Positions 39,121 to 52,200 of a DNA stretch of 64,000 nt are shown piece after piece. Position 1 is the stretch's first letter. Every line of letters starts with the position of its first letter. The notes under the pieces were generated by a model. That model was not told the DNA's origin and did no database searches. It worked only from the letters and a program-made list of their open reading frames with translations. Where the stretch lies: NCBI GenBank assembly GCA_029834535.1, contig JAQMWT010000523.1, positions 186,001 through 250,000 of the forward strand, written 5' to 3'. Origin of the DNA: Chrysophaeum taylorii. Taxonomy: Eukaryota; Sar; Pelagophyceae; Pelagomonadales; Pelagomonadaceae. Position numbers and translations under genes: made by a program.

Positions 39121-40218
39121 CTAGTGTACGGGCTTAGAAGAGACCGCCGCCGCCGAAGGAAGGATGGCCTGGCCGACCGAGCAGAGGAGGAGGACCCCGC
39201 AGAGGTCGACCATGGTCGCCAGCGCGGGCGAGGCGCAATTACAGGGATCGACCCCGATGGCGTCCAAGAGGAGGGGCGCCGTGGTGCCGACAAGGATGGC
39301 GGAGATAATGGTGAGGACCATGGTGGTCCCGATCGCGAGGGCCGTCTTGGCAGCGTAGATCGCGCCGTTGGCCATGAAGAGGGCTCTTAAAAAGGAAGCA
39401 ACCCCGAGGACGAGGGCGAGGGGGAGGGCGGTCGCGAGCTCGCGAAGAAGAACGCGCCGGGCGTCCCTGCGTGGGTGGATGTCGCCGACGGCGAGGCCCC
39501 GAATGACGACGGCGCTCGCCTGGTTGCCCGCGTTGCCCGAAGTCCCCGTGATGGTGCTCACGAAGAGGGCGAGAAGGAGGTGATTCGAGAGGAGGGTGGA
39601 AAAGCGGTTGAGGACGACCGTCGAGACGCTCTGGAGCACCAGAAGCGAGAGGAGCCAGGCGACCCGGTTCCGCGCGACGCTCCAGGGATTGGCGGAAAAG
39701 TATGCTCCGATGCCGCCCGCGGCGGCCAACTTCGCGACGTCCTCTGTCGCCTCGGCGTCGAGCGTCGCCATGAGTTCCGAGGGCGACAACGCGGCGACGA
39801 GGCGGCCCCGATCGTCGACGACAGGAGCAACGGCCGTGTGGGTCGTTCGGAGAGCGTTAAGAGCGTCGTCGAGGTCGTCGTTCGCTCGCACGACCGTCCC
39901 CGAAGCCCTCACTAGATCGGCCACCGGCGTGCTCGGGTCCGCCAACAGGAGTTCGGTCGCTCCAACGTAGCCAATGTACCGCCCATCCTCGGCGACCCAC
40001 GCGAGCCCGAGCTCGGAGATCCGGGAGGCGCAGCGGTCGCCGGCCCGTCTCAGTCGTCGCACCTTGACCAAACAGTCCATCACGGTCCATTTGTGGTCGA
40101 GCACCAGCTCTCGTCCGTGGAACTGCGGGGTCTCGAGGATGTGCTGCTGCACCGTCACCGACATCAACGGCGCCTGGAGACCCAAGGCGACGCCGGCCAA
40201 GTTGAAGTATAGCAACAT
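39121..40218 (-). CDS. mgtE: MgtE-family magnesium channel, plastid-type
   Basis: The start is set at 40218, giving a presequence (MLLYFNLAGVALGLQAPLMS); 365 aa. Residues about 45-160 are a pair of CBS domains (WVAEDGRYIGYVGATELLLA; VVDDRGRLVAALSPSELMA). Residues about 190-355 are the five-helix MgtE pore with the signature GTSGNAGNQASAVVIRGLA and a second conserved stretch, GTTAPLLLDAIGVDPCNCASP. MgtE homodimers pass Mg2+, gated by magnesium on the CBS/N domain. The bacterial MgtE-N domain is much reduced, as in plastid homologues. The start codon is 63 bp from that of the giant gene on the other strand. Confidence 0.85.
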   Translation of the reverse strand: MLLYFNLAGVALGLQAPLMSVTVQQHILETPQFHGRELVLDHKWTVMDCLVKVRRLRRAGDRCASRISELGLAWVAEDGRYIGYVGATELLLADPSTPVADLVRASGTVVRANDDLDDALNALRTTHTAVAPVVDDRGRLVAALSPSELMATLDAEATEDVAKLAAAGGIGAYFSANPWSVARNRVAWLLSLLVLQSVSTVVLNRFSTLLSNHLLLALFVSTITGTSGNAGNQASAVVIRGLAVGDIHPRRDARRVLLRELATALPLALVLGVASFLRALFMANGAIYAAKTALAIGTTMVLTIISAILVGTTAPLLLDAIGVDPCNCASPALATMVDLCGVLLLCSVGQAILPSAAAVSSKPVH

Positions 40219-40281
40219 CGTTCCGGTCCTTTTTAGCGCCGAGAGAGAAGAAGAAAATGGTGGAAGCACGATGATGATGAG
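40219..40281. promoter_or_regulatory. 63-bp divergent promoter between mgtE and giant FG-GAP gene
   Basis: Only 63 bp separate the two ATGs. The sequence is purine-rich (GAGAGAGAAGAAG on the plus strand) and without a TATA box. Confidence 0.45.
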
Positions 40282-43200
40282 ATGAGGCTCCCTTTTGGGT
40301 TGTGCGCAGCGGCGGCGGCGTACACCCTCGAACTCCACTCGGAGCCGCCGGGGGGAGTCGCAGGCGAACCGTTCGGGGTGCAGCCGGTGGTCAAAATATA
40401 CGACAACCAGGGCGCCCTCGACACGTCCTTCTCGGGGTTCGCGTACGCCGAGCTCTACGACTCGCCCAGCGGGACCGAGAAGTTGAGGTACAACGGCAGC
40501 ACGGCGATCTCGAGGGTCTCGATAATAAATGGCTACGCAACCTTCGAGGGGCTCTACGTCAACGAAGTCGGCGAAGGCTTCTCAATTCGCGTCGTCGGCG
40601 AAGACGACGACTACGACGAGTTCGCGTTTGTGATTTCTGGAAGCTTTGATGTCGTGAACGGTGCGCCCTATACGCTCAGCTTGGTCGGTTTTCCGAGCTC
40701 GGGGACGGGGGGCACGCCGTTTCGATTGCAGCCATCGCTTCACGTCGTCGACGTCGGCGGCAATAGAGTATACGATCTTAACGCCGGGTCGGTCGCCGTC
40801 TCTTTGAACAAAGGAGTTCTTTTACCGATCGACATGCTCTCGCAGCCGGTGACCGACGGCGAAATTCAGTTTTCGGGATTGTATATCGACGAGGCTGATT
40901 CCGGATACGTGTTGAAATTCGAGATTGTTGATTTGGAGCTTTCGGGCCCCCGCTTAGTCTCGATGCCTTCGATTGCTATCGTCGTCGGCCCGCCGGTTTC
41001 GATGACCTTTTGGGAAACGCTCCCTCGCGCCGACGAGACGTCGCTCGTGTCGAAGGCGGGGTATCCATTCCCGCGCCAACCCGTGCTTCGCGTTCTCGAC
41101 GCCGCCGGTAACACGGTCGTCGTCGACGACGACGACGAAAGTTCCGCGTACCTGGTGATCGCGACCGTGCACACAAATCCCACGGGAACGACCTTCATTT
41201 CGGCAGAGGCAGCTTACGCGTTTATGGATCGCGACCGCATCTCGTTCTCGAATTTGGGTCTCGCGACGGTTGGCGAGCGCTACGCCGTGAGGTTCGCGTT
41301 GTATTCGTACCAAGGCTCCACCAATCTCGTCGACGTTGGCGTCTCGGTGGACACGGATCGATTCGACGTCGTAAATGGCCCGCCGCACCATCTCGGTGTT
41401 ATCAGGTCGGCACGGTTCGCGACGGCGGGAGGCACCGCGTTTCCCCAACAACCAGTCGTCGGGATCTACGATAGGGGCGGCAACGTGTTGACGGACGAGA
41501 ACGATGCCTGGATGGAGGCGACGGTGGCGCCGTCGATGAGCACCACGACGACGGTGCGAGGCGACAACGTGATTTCGATCGATACCTCAAGGTACCCGCC
41601 TCCAGAAATACGAAGGGTAACGGCGACGGCGGCCCCCGGGACCACTCTGCGAGACGACGAGGCGGCCGCGGGCGACGAGTTACTCGTAACTATCGTCTTC
41701 GACGCCGACGTTATGCTCGTCACGTCCGACGGATCGCCTCCGATTCTGGAGCTTTATGTGCGGAATGACACGCACCCCGGCCGCGCGGTCTACGTTTTTT
41801 CCGGAAATGAAAATATAATCGATTACACCTCGACGCCCACCTTCAGGTATGCCGTTAGGGAGGGCGACCAGGTCTCTCGCTTGGACGTGTTTTCGCCAGC
41901 AGCGCTTCGGGTGGCAACCGTCGTCGACCCTCTCGATCGACCGGTCAACTTCACGCTCCCGACTGGCCGGTGGACCAAAGGGGCGCTCGCCAACACGACG
42001 CGTCTCCGATTGGATACGCGGCCGCCACGGGTCGTCGACGTTTCGATAGTCGGGTTGACTCCGGGTCGAGTCTACGCGGCGGGGACCGAGCTGGTGTTTA
42101 ACGTGACATTCTCCGACGACGTTCTGGTTTTCGTAGGTATCAACGACGGGCCGTACCTCCCTCTCGGGAACTTGAATGGTTCGGCGATCCGAGAGGACGG
42201 CTACGCCTACGCCGAGTATTCTTCTTCTTCTTCTTCTTCTTCTTCTTCTTCTTCTTCTTCTTCGAGCGGATCCGATTATTATTCGAACGTGCTCGTGTTC
42301 CGGTATGCAACGCGCGCCGACGAGGCCACCGTCGGCTCGTTGCCCGTCGATATCGCCGTCAACGCGAGCCTCGTTCTCCCCGCGGGGACTTACGTCTATA
42401 GGCGGTCGGCGGCGCCCGTGACGCCAATCGATAATTCCGCGATCGCGAGCAATCGGTCGTCGGTCGCGTCCTCGTACGTCTACGTAGACAACACGCCGCC
42501 CGCTGTCAACGCGAGCCTCGGTGTCATGGCACTCTCCGCGAACGGAACATACTATGCCGGCGACACCATCGATTTGGCCGTCGCTTTCGATGAGCCGGTC
42601 GAAATCTCGGAGGTGTCGCCACCCGTGCTCCTCCTCGACACGGGGGTCGGCGTCGCGTTGGCTGCCGAGTATTCAGGCGGGACCGGCACCAAGCGCCTCA
42701 CCTTCCGCTACACCGTCATCGAGGACGATTCTTCCACCCGACTTGATGTCTACGATCCCTCGTCGTCGCTCCAGAACGGTGGCGGCTTTGTGCGCCGGAT
42801 TGCGACGACACCGCTCGTCGACGCCGATCTCGATCTCCGCCCGTCTTATCGCGCTGGTACGGGGCTCACCAACCAGTCGGCGATCACTGTCGACGGCACG
42901 GCGCCAATTATCCTGAGTTACGGCGGCACGGCGAACTTGACGCAAACAACAAAGAATTCGACGACGACAACAACAACAACAACAACATATGTCGCCGACG
43001 ACGTGATTCTTATACGCGTCGTCTTCGACAAGCCGGTCGTCGTCTACGGCACGCCGGGGCTCATCCTCGATTGTGGCGCCGTGTCTCGGACGGCAACGTT
43101 CGGTTCGGGCAACGGGACAACGTCGCTTGTGTTTGAGTACGAAGTGCAGGTGGGAGATGAGACCGAGCAACTGGGGATCGCGGCGACGGTAGCGACCGTC

Positions 43201-46200
43201 TCGCAGGGCTACGCGACAAACGCCTTTGACACCTCGACTGGCATAATTTTGTTAGCATCGACCGCCCCCGTCGTCGAGGCTTATCTCGGCATCCAGTTTG
43301 CGGCCGACCTCACGTCCCGTGCTTTGGGGGCGCCCATTTTTGCGTCGGCATTTTCCAATCTAAACAACACCCTCGTCGGCACCGAGGTCGTCATCAAGGT
43401 GGACGCCACGGCGGCGCGACCAACCAGAGTCGTGTCAATCGATTACGACACGCCGCCACCGTCGTCGATTGGCGCCGGCGAGCGCGTCATTCTCACTGTG
43501 GAATTCACCGACGAAGTCCCGTTGACAAACCAACCACCGGAGCTGCAACTCAACACTGGCGGGCGCGCTCTTTGGCTCGACGGCGCGGGCACCAAGTTCT
43601 GGCGATTCCGGTACGTTGTCGAAGCGGGCGAGAGCAGGACACCTGTATTCGACGTCGCGCTTATTTCGGAATATATCTCGTCGATTCCCGCGGGCTCGCC
43701 GCACCACACGGCGCTCTGGTGCAACGTGAGCGCGGGATGCGAGCTGTACGACCGAGCAGACAACGCGGTCAACCTTACGATGGACAATACGACGGCGATC
43801 TCCGCGGGTCTTCGCGCACACCCGGTCGAGATTGATACGACGGCGCCTCGCGTCAAGGACGTGTGGTCGCGCACCCCGGCGTCGTCGTACGAGCCCGGTC
43901 CAACGGGCCCCTACGCGTCCGCGCCAAACTGGTACACCGTCGGCGAGCGACTCGAATTCGTCGTCGAGTTCGACAAGCCCGTGACAATCGCGACCGACGA
44001 CGGTCCGCTGCTTGGGGTAGACCTCGGTCCGGGGAGCACGAACCCGTACGCTGCGTTCGAGGCCCTCGAAACTGACACGACAATGCGGTTTGGGTTGGCG
44101 GTGAGCACGGGCGATGCGACCGACAACCTCACGCTCGTCGACTTGAGCGACAACTTCCACCAGGCCGAGGTGTACCGGAAATCCACGGCGCCGACAACAC
44201 CCATCAATTACACGCTTTCCGCACATCTCCGTGGCCGCATGTTGGGCGCCAACCGGAGCACGACGACGCCGCTGGTTGTAGACACGAGCCGCGTCCCGCG
44301 AGTTACCGACACGCGATTCGCCGTCGGCCTCGTCGTCGGCGGCAACGCGTCGTCTGCTGTGGGGGAAGAGGCGGTCCTGGCGCCGGGCGATGCCGTCGAC
44401 ATTGAGGTGGAGTTCGACGCGTCAGTCGCTGTCTTCGGCGCGCCATTGCTCCTTTTGAACGCCAACGCCGAATCAAGCGCCGCTTACGTCTCGGGCTCGG
44501 GCACGCCGGTGTTGAGGTTCACGTACCAAGTGAGCGTCGGGGACCATTCGCTGCACCTGGACTACACCGACACCAACGCGCTCCGAAGAGGTCGCATCGA
44601 CCCGGAGGCGACGGCGTTCGAGCAGCTCGCTGCGCGCGCCTGGATTCGCGCAGCTTCGAGCTCGCCATCTCTCGCTGCCGACCTTGTGCTCGGCTCGCCG
44701 GGCACGACAAGATCGTTGAGCTCCGCTGCCAAAGTCCGCGTCGTCGTCGACTCGACGGTCCCCACCCTCACTCGAATCCGGCCGATGCCGACGGTGGCCT
44801 CGCTTGCCGGCCAGCGCGATCGAAGAAGAAGAAGTGATGTGGTCTACGACAAGATTTATGTCCAAGCCGAATTCACGGCGCCCGTGGCCGTTTCGGGATC
44901 TCCGCGTATCCGCCTCGAGACGGGGTCTGTCGATCGTGCGGCTGTGTATCACAATGGCTCGAACACGTCCGTGTTGTTGTTCGAGTACGAAATCCAGCCA
45001 GGAGACAAGACAAGCCGCTTGGAGTATTATTCGGACGTCGACGCGTTCCGGACGTCGAAAGACGCTCTCGAGCTGGAGGACGACGCGACATGGGTCAGGC
45101 GCTTCTCCGCAAACCCAACGCTCGACGCCGACTTCCATCTCAACCCGATAGACGCCGACCTCGTGTCTAACGGCGCGACGTACCGCGACGACGGCGCTCT
45201 GGTGCAGCTAGACGGCGGCGTCGCGTACTATCCCGATCTCGCGTGCACCTTGTTCGCGGACGACTACATCATGCGCTTTACGTGCGATCATCCCGACCTC
45301 GAGGGCCGCATCATCCTCCGCGGTTCGACATTTTTCGACGTCGACTTCGCCGTCGACTCGGTCCTGCGATTGGGCGACGCCGCCGTGTACAACGCGAGAA
45401 TCGAGGCCTTCGCCGTGCCGAACATCGGATACTACTACTCCCACTCCGGCGAGCCGTCGGACTTGTTTGGGTGGGCTGTGGACGTGGACAGCACCGCCGG
45501 TAGCCACGGAGGACTTCTGGTAGCGGGCGCCCCCGGAAAGGCGCGGCCGCTCCCCGAGATCCAGATCGTCACTTTAGTTGGGGTCGTCGACGCCCTCGCC
45601 GGCGAGGAAGCCGAGCTCGAGGTGCAATCGTATGGTGTCGGTGTTCTGGTCCAGCCGGCCGTCCAGTCGTTTATCATCTCCGCCGACCCCTACACGACGT
45701 TGGACGGCACGTTTGAGGTGATCTACGCCGAACCGTCCGGCTCGGAGCTGGCGGCGAGCGCCGTGATTCCCGTGGGGTCCTCGGCTATTGCCGCCGCGCA
45801 GCTCTTGATGAACGCGTACCCCGACCTCGGGCTCGTCACTGCTACCCGAGAGCCGTACGAATGGTGCGCGTGCGCCGGCGGCGCTAATTGGACCTTTTCC
45901 TTCGACGGGCTCGTCGGGTTATCGCTGGTCGGAGAAATCAAAGTGGACGTCTCCGGCATCGCGACGTCGGGGGCCTCCGCGTCGGCGGTCGCGAGGCTCC
46001 ACGAGAGTTCGTACGTCAACGGCACGTGGCGGCTAGACATGCCCGAGACGAGACTCGTGTCTGCCAAGAGGACGCGCGGGCTCCGGTCCGACGCGACCGC
46101 CGAGGATCTGAGAGATGCGATCGAGGTCGACCTCGCGCCGTTGCTGGTCAAAAACGTGGACGTCGAGGACGCGGACTCGCGAGGCGGGCGACGGTGGGCA

Positions 46201-49200
46201 GTCACGTTCGCGCACCAACAGCTTCCATATTTTACCAACGACGTCCCGCAACTCGAGGCGATCGCGCTTCCCGAGCTCCTCGAGAGCAGCGGCCCGGGTG
46301 CCAACGCGTGGGCGTACACTGTCCGCGACGGCGCGAGCCCGGTGACGGGGCATTTCACTCTCAAGTGGCGCGACCCAAAGAAGACGACGCCGAGTATTCC
46401 CTACAACGCGTCGGCGAACCAAGTCCAATTTGCGCTATCTACGCTCGAGTCCATCAGCTCTGTCAAAGTGAGCCGCCACGAGGCGCTGTTGGGCGAGGGT
46501 TTGTCGTGGCGCGTCACGTTCCTCGGGGTACGGGCGCTGGACTCGCGCACGTCGAGCGCGTGGCTCGCCGCGCCGATGGGCGATCTCGAAAAGATCCAAG
46601 TCGGCGACATCGAGGAGCTGTTGGGCTCGACCCCGAGCATCACCGTGAGTAAATACGACGACGTGCCGTCGTGGGCCGGGGCGCGACGCGGTTCGCGCGG
46701 CATCGGCGCCGGCGCGGCGTACGTGTTCGAGCGCTCGACGATTAGCGAGGCGGACACGAGCGTCAAATGGGAGACCGAGTTTCCGCTCGAGACGCAGCGC
46801 GCCCAAGATTACAACGGTGAGGGCATGGGGCTCGGGCACAGCGTCTCGTTCGCGCGCGGCATCGCTCCCCGGTCCGCGTTCGTGCTCTTGGGCGCGCCGT
46901 ACGCCGAGTACCACGGCGTCCGCGAGCAACAGCGCTTCGAGTGCGACGCGTTTGGGGGGTATTTCCGCCTAGGTCTCCGCGGCTTCTGGACCGATGCTAT
47001 TCCCTGGAACGCGACCGTCGCGGAGTTCGCGGCGCGCCTCGGAGGCCGCTTGAACGACCTCGACCCGCTCCACCCCGTCCCGGCCCTCGAGATCATCGCC
47101 GTCGGCGGCGCGACGCACGCGTGTTCGCCGTCGAGAAATGCCTCGAGGAACGAGTCGATTCAAGTCACCTTCATGTCGCCGCCGTCGGGCCCGGGCGTCG
47201 AAGGTACCACGGTCGCGGACGTCGAGCTCCTCGAGCTCGACGACTCGGCGTTGTTGTTGACCGGCGGCACCAGGAGTAGCACGAGGGTCGTCGAGGTGCG
47301 CAAGGGCACGCGTCAGCCGCACGGGCTCGGCGCGCTCGGGGATGCCCGCGGCGCGGCGTTTCTGTACGAGCGCCTCGAGAACGACAGCGGCAACAAGTAT
47401 TGGCCGATGCGCGCCAAGCTCGTCGAGCACGAGGCGTGTCGCGAAGGCGACAGATTCGGGTGGGCGGTGGCGCTCGTCGCGTCGGCCGGCGACGACGACG
47501 CAGGCGGCCTCGTTGCAGCCGTGGGCGCGCCGAGCGCTGGCACCGATCGTGCCGGCTCGGTGTTCATCTTCTCCGCCCTCAACGGCTGGGAACGCGCGGG
47601 CGAACCGTTGACGTCCGTCGTCGCCGACTCTCGCGAATTCGACGAGTTCGGGTACGCGGTGGCGATGGTGCGTTCGAGCAACGTGTACACGTTGCTAGTG
47701 GGCGCGCCCGGCGACGACGAGAACACGGGCGCGGCCTACGTGTTCAAGGCCGAGTCGTTTGAAGAGGCCACGGCCGGCGAGTTCTTGTACGCGCAGCGCC
47801 TCGACGGCGACCTCGACGGTGCCGCTATCTTTCGGCCGCGCAGGCCAGGCGACCGCTACGGTTGCTCGGTCGCCCTCGATGGAAACGACCTCGTCGTAGG
47901 CGCGTCTGGGGCGACCGACACTACCCTTCGCGGGTTTTTGTTCGAGGACCCCGGCTGGGAGGTCGGAGTCGTGAGCGTCTTCAAGCGCGACTCCCCCAAC
48001 GACAACTTCTACTTTGTCCAGAGACTAAGACCGACGGACGTGCTCGCGGGCGACCGCTTTGGCACGTCGGTCGCCATCGGGAACGGGACCGTCGTCGCCG
48101 CGGGGCTCCAGGGGTTGCGGAACCTCGGCGAACGCGGGGTTCCGACGGACGCTCCGCTCGTGCCGCGCCAGGCGGTCTGGGCGCTCGAGACGTCCTCGGA
48201 CGGAAACGACGGCATCGGCGGCACGTTCCGGATCGGCTGGAGAAGCCTCAACACCTCGGAGACGGCCGAGGTCTGTCTCGGCGAGTTGCCGCTCTCGAAA
48301 ATTACGGATGGGTGCGAGGTCGTCGCGGCCGCCGCGCACGACCCGACGTATCGCGCCGACGGCATCGAGCGCTGGACGCGGGACATCAAAGCGGGGGCGA
48401 CGGCGCTCGAGGTTCGCACGGCCATGGAGGACGATTTAGGCACCGGCGACCTCATGGTGTCGCGGAGTGGTCCGTTTGACTCGTCGGGCGGCGGGTACCA
48501 GTGGAACGTCACGTTCGCGGGCGTCGACCACGACTTGTACGAAGGCATCCCGCCGCTGGTCGGCGACGGTTCGGGTTTGGTCGGCGGCCAAGGGTCTTAC
48601 CACCCGCGTTTAGACGTCCAACTCCTGAACGCGCGCCCGCCGTACGTCCGGGGGCTCGGCCACCTCTTCACGCGCGGCGACGACGGAATGTTCGCCGAGC
48701 AAGCCCTCCTCCGGCCGTACACGTTCCAGCGCCAGGACCTGTTTGGATTCTCGGCGGCGCTCGACGGCGACGTCGCGGTGTTTGGCGCCCCCAACTCGGA
48801 CAGCGAAGAGACGGGCATAAACTCGGGTGCCGTGTCGGCGTACGACCTCTCGTTCGTTTCGTTGGAGTTCGCGGACCGGGACCTCAACGTGACCGAGGGC
48901 GATACGCTCAAAGTGCGGCTGCGGCGGCGGCGCGACGCCGAGGGCATCGCGGGCGGCGGCGGCGGCGGCGGCGCCGACCGGAGGCTCTACGCGTACGTCT
49001 ACACGCTCTCGCGAAACGCCGACACGACGACGCAGACCTTTTTCAAGCTCCTCTACGGGCTCGAGAGCGGTCGCGCCGTCGCCACGGGCATGACGGTTAT
49101 CGACGCGGTCGGCGCCGGCAGTGCGCACGCGCGGGCGCAGTACTACGGCGGTCCCTCGAACGCGTCGGCCTGGGTCGACGGCGGCCGCGACGACCTCGGC

Positions 49201-52200
49201 GTCTCGGACTTCATCCCGCTCGGACTCCAGGCGGTGATGCGCCCCGGGGAAGAATCGATCGACGTGACCTTGGAGTCGGTCGACGACGCGATTCGCGAGG
49301 TTCCCGACGAAGCCGTCGACGTGATTTTGTGGATGCCCGGGATGCTGGCCTCGCCGCTCGGGAGTCAGCAGGCGCGCGCGACGATTCTCGACGACGGCGA
49401 CGGCCTCGACGGGGCCGCGATTACCGTCTTCGACAAGCTCGGCGAATCCTCGGTGCCGCGCGTGGCCAAGACGCTCACGCCGGCCGAGATCGCGACCGGC
49501 GTCGCCATAGAGAGCCGCGAGAGTCGGTCGTATTATGACGACCGCGAAGCGGCGTCGGTAGCGGCGGCGTTTGCCGAACGCGACGAGATTGTTGTGGTTT
49601 TGGGGTCCTCCTCGTCCGAGGAGGCTCTCGTCTACCGCCGGTCGGCCGACCGCGGTCTCTGGACGCTCGACGCCGAGCTCGAGGCTGCGAACTACACGGC
49701 CGTTGTTTCCGGGGGCCAGCAGCCCAAAAAGTTTGGGGCGGCCGTCGCGGGCGGCGTCGTCTACGGCCGGGAGGACGAGTCTGCTGCGTCGTCGACAATC
49801 CTCGTCGGAGCGCCGGGCGAGGCGGCCGCGTACACGTTCGTTCGCGTCGCCTCGAAGAACAACAACAACAACAACAACAACACGTCGTCTTCTACAAACG
49901 CGACGACAAGCAGCCAGCCGTCCGTGGCGTGGGAGGTCGAGGCACGGCTGAGCGCGGCCGACGCGGCGACCGAAGCGCGGCACGAGTTTGGCGGCGCCGT
50001 GGCGATCGACGGCGACATCGCGGCCGTCGGCGCGGCGGGAATAGAGACGGTCTTCGTCTTCTACCGGCGGTGGGACAGCTCTCAGTACGCTTGGGCCGCG
50101 ACGCCGTCGGTCGTGCGGAGCAGCGACTACGATTTCGACGTACTCTTGGGCGGTACGGTCGTCTCGATGCACGAACAGGGCTTCGGGAAAGCCGTCGCGC
50201 TCTCGCAGAACGCGCTAGTCGTCGGCGCGCCGTTCGCCGACTACGGGAACCGCGGGTCCACCTTGGACCGCGAGACCTTCGATACGAACGGCGTCGACAA
50301 CCTGCGTCTCGGCAAGGGCAAGGCGTACGTCTTCCGGTCGTCGCCGCCGCGGGCGACGGCGACGGTGCGCGGCGACGCGGTGCTGTCGAACGGCACATTC
50401 ACGCTCGGCGTCTCGGTCGCCAACCGCAGCGGCTGCGAGACGGACCCGCTGCCGCACGACGCCTCGGCCGAAAAAATTCGAGAGGCGCTCGAGGCAAAGT
50501 GCTCGGGAGAAGTCGTCGTCGGCGAAATGGTCGTGACGCGCGGCGATCCGGGGACGACCTACAACGGCGGGTCGCGGCAGAGCTGGACGATCACGTTCCT
50601 CGGGGAGACGGCGTCGCCCCCGCCCCTGGTCGCGCGGTGGCGGGGGGCGGGGTGCGACTCGAGCTGCGACGCGTTCGACGCGACGTGGGCGCTCGCGCCG
50701 TCGCGGCAGGTCGTGATCGAGGACGAGGTGTCGCGCGGCGCGTGGGCGGAAGAAGCTGCCCTCCAGGCGCCCGATCGCGTCAGCGGCGCGCGTTTTGGGT
50801 CGTCGTTGGCGCTCGACGGCGACCGGCTGGTGGTCGGAGCGCCGCGCGCTCCGGGCGCGTCCAAAACGACCTGGGACTTTGAGACGGGCGACCTCGTCGG
50901 CTGGGAGCGCTCGGGAACGGCCTTCGACGCGCAGCCGACCTACGGCGACGGGCCGGCGTACCGGCAAGATGCCGAAAACGACATTCTCGGCGCGGGGTCG
51001 AGCCTCGCGCGCGAGGGCGGCCGGCCGCGGGCCGCGCGGCCGCGCGGACGATATTTTGTCGGCACGGGAGAAGACCGGCCGGGCGACGCGAGCGATGTGA
51101 CGCAACCACTTCCAGGGACCTCGGCGGGCGCCGCCGGTTCGGACGCGGCCGTCGGCACGCTGACGTCCGAAGCGATTCCGCTCCCGACGACGGGCGAGTT
51201 TCTGGCCGCGTCGTTTCTCGTGGGGGGCGGATGCGACGCGCTCAAGGAGTACGTCGAGCTCCTCGTCGACGGCGTCGCCGTCGCGCGCGAGACGGGGCGG
51301 TGCGACGAGCGCATGTACAACGCCTCCTGGGACGTGACGCGCTTCGGCGGCCGCGCGGCCGTGATCCGCGTCGTCGACGCCTCGCGGAGCAACTGGGGCC
51401 ACGTCAACGTGGACCACTTTGGATTCTCGTGGCTCAACAGAGGCCACGGCCAGGGCGAGATCGCGGGGACTTCGCACTTTGCCTCGGGCGGGCGATGGGG
51501 AGCCCAAACTGTCGACGCCGGCGCGGCCTACGCTTTTTTTAGAGACGACTACGGCGAGTGGAAAGCGGAGGCGCGGCTGAGCCCGTCGGACCGGCGCTCG
51601 GGCGACCTCTTCGGGTCGTCGGTCGCGATTTCCTCCTCGAGCGGCCTCGCGGCCGTTGGCGCCCCCGCGGCCGACGCGCGGACCCACTGGCGCCTGCCGC
51701 CGCCGCTCCGGCCGGTCGGTGCCGGCCCGCGTCGTCAGCTCCCGCTCGACCCCGCGACCTTCGAGGACGTCGCCGCCGTCTACGCCTCGCCCGACGACCG
51801 ACCCCGCGCCACGCCCGTCGAGCTCCCGGTCGCCGAGAAGACGCCCTTTCAGCGCGAGTGGTCAAATTCCGGGATAAGCGGAGTCTGGGACGTGCTCGCT
51901 TCCGACCGCGAATCGGGAAGGACCGCGCGCGAGCCCGGCGATGCCCAAGACGAATCGAAAAAGGCCGGCGCCGTCTACGTGTTCGAGCGCGCCGAGGCCC
52001 GGTGGTCGGGGATCGAGCTCGTCAAGCTCCAGCCGCCGTCGATGTTCGCGCGCGACAACTTCGGCGCCTCGGTCGCTTTCCTCGACGACCGATTACTCCT
52101 CGCGGGCGCGCCGGGCGACGACTCCTTCGGTACCAACGCGGGCGCCGCCTTCGCCTACGACCCCCACGCCTTCCGCGTCCGCTTTTCCCAGTCCGAGTTT

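Noticed and set aside
48610-51687. Two antisense frames of 520 and 490 codons opposite the giant gene
   Set aside because: High GC makes antisense frames long; they are Arg-rich and mirror the codon structure of the FG-GAP protein.
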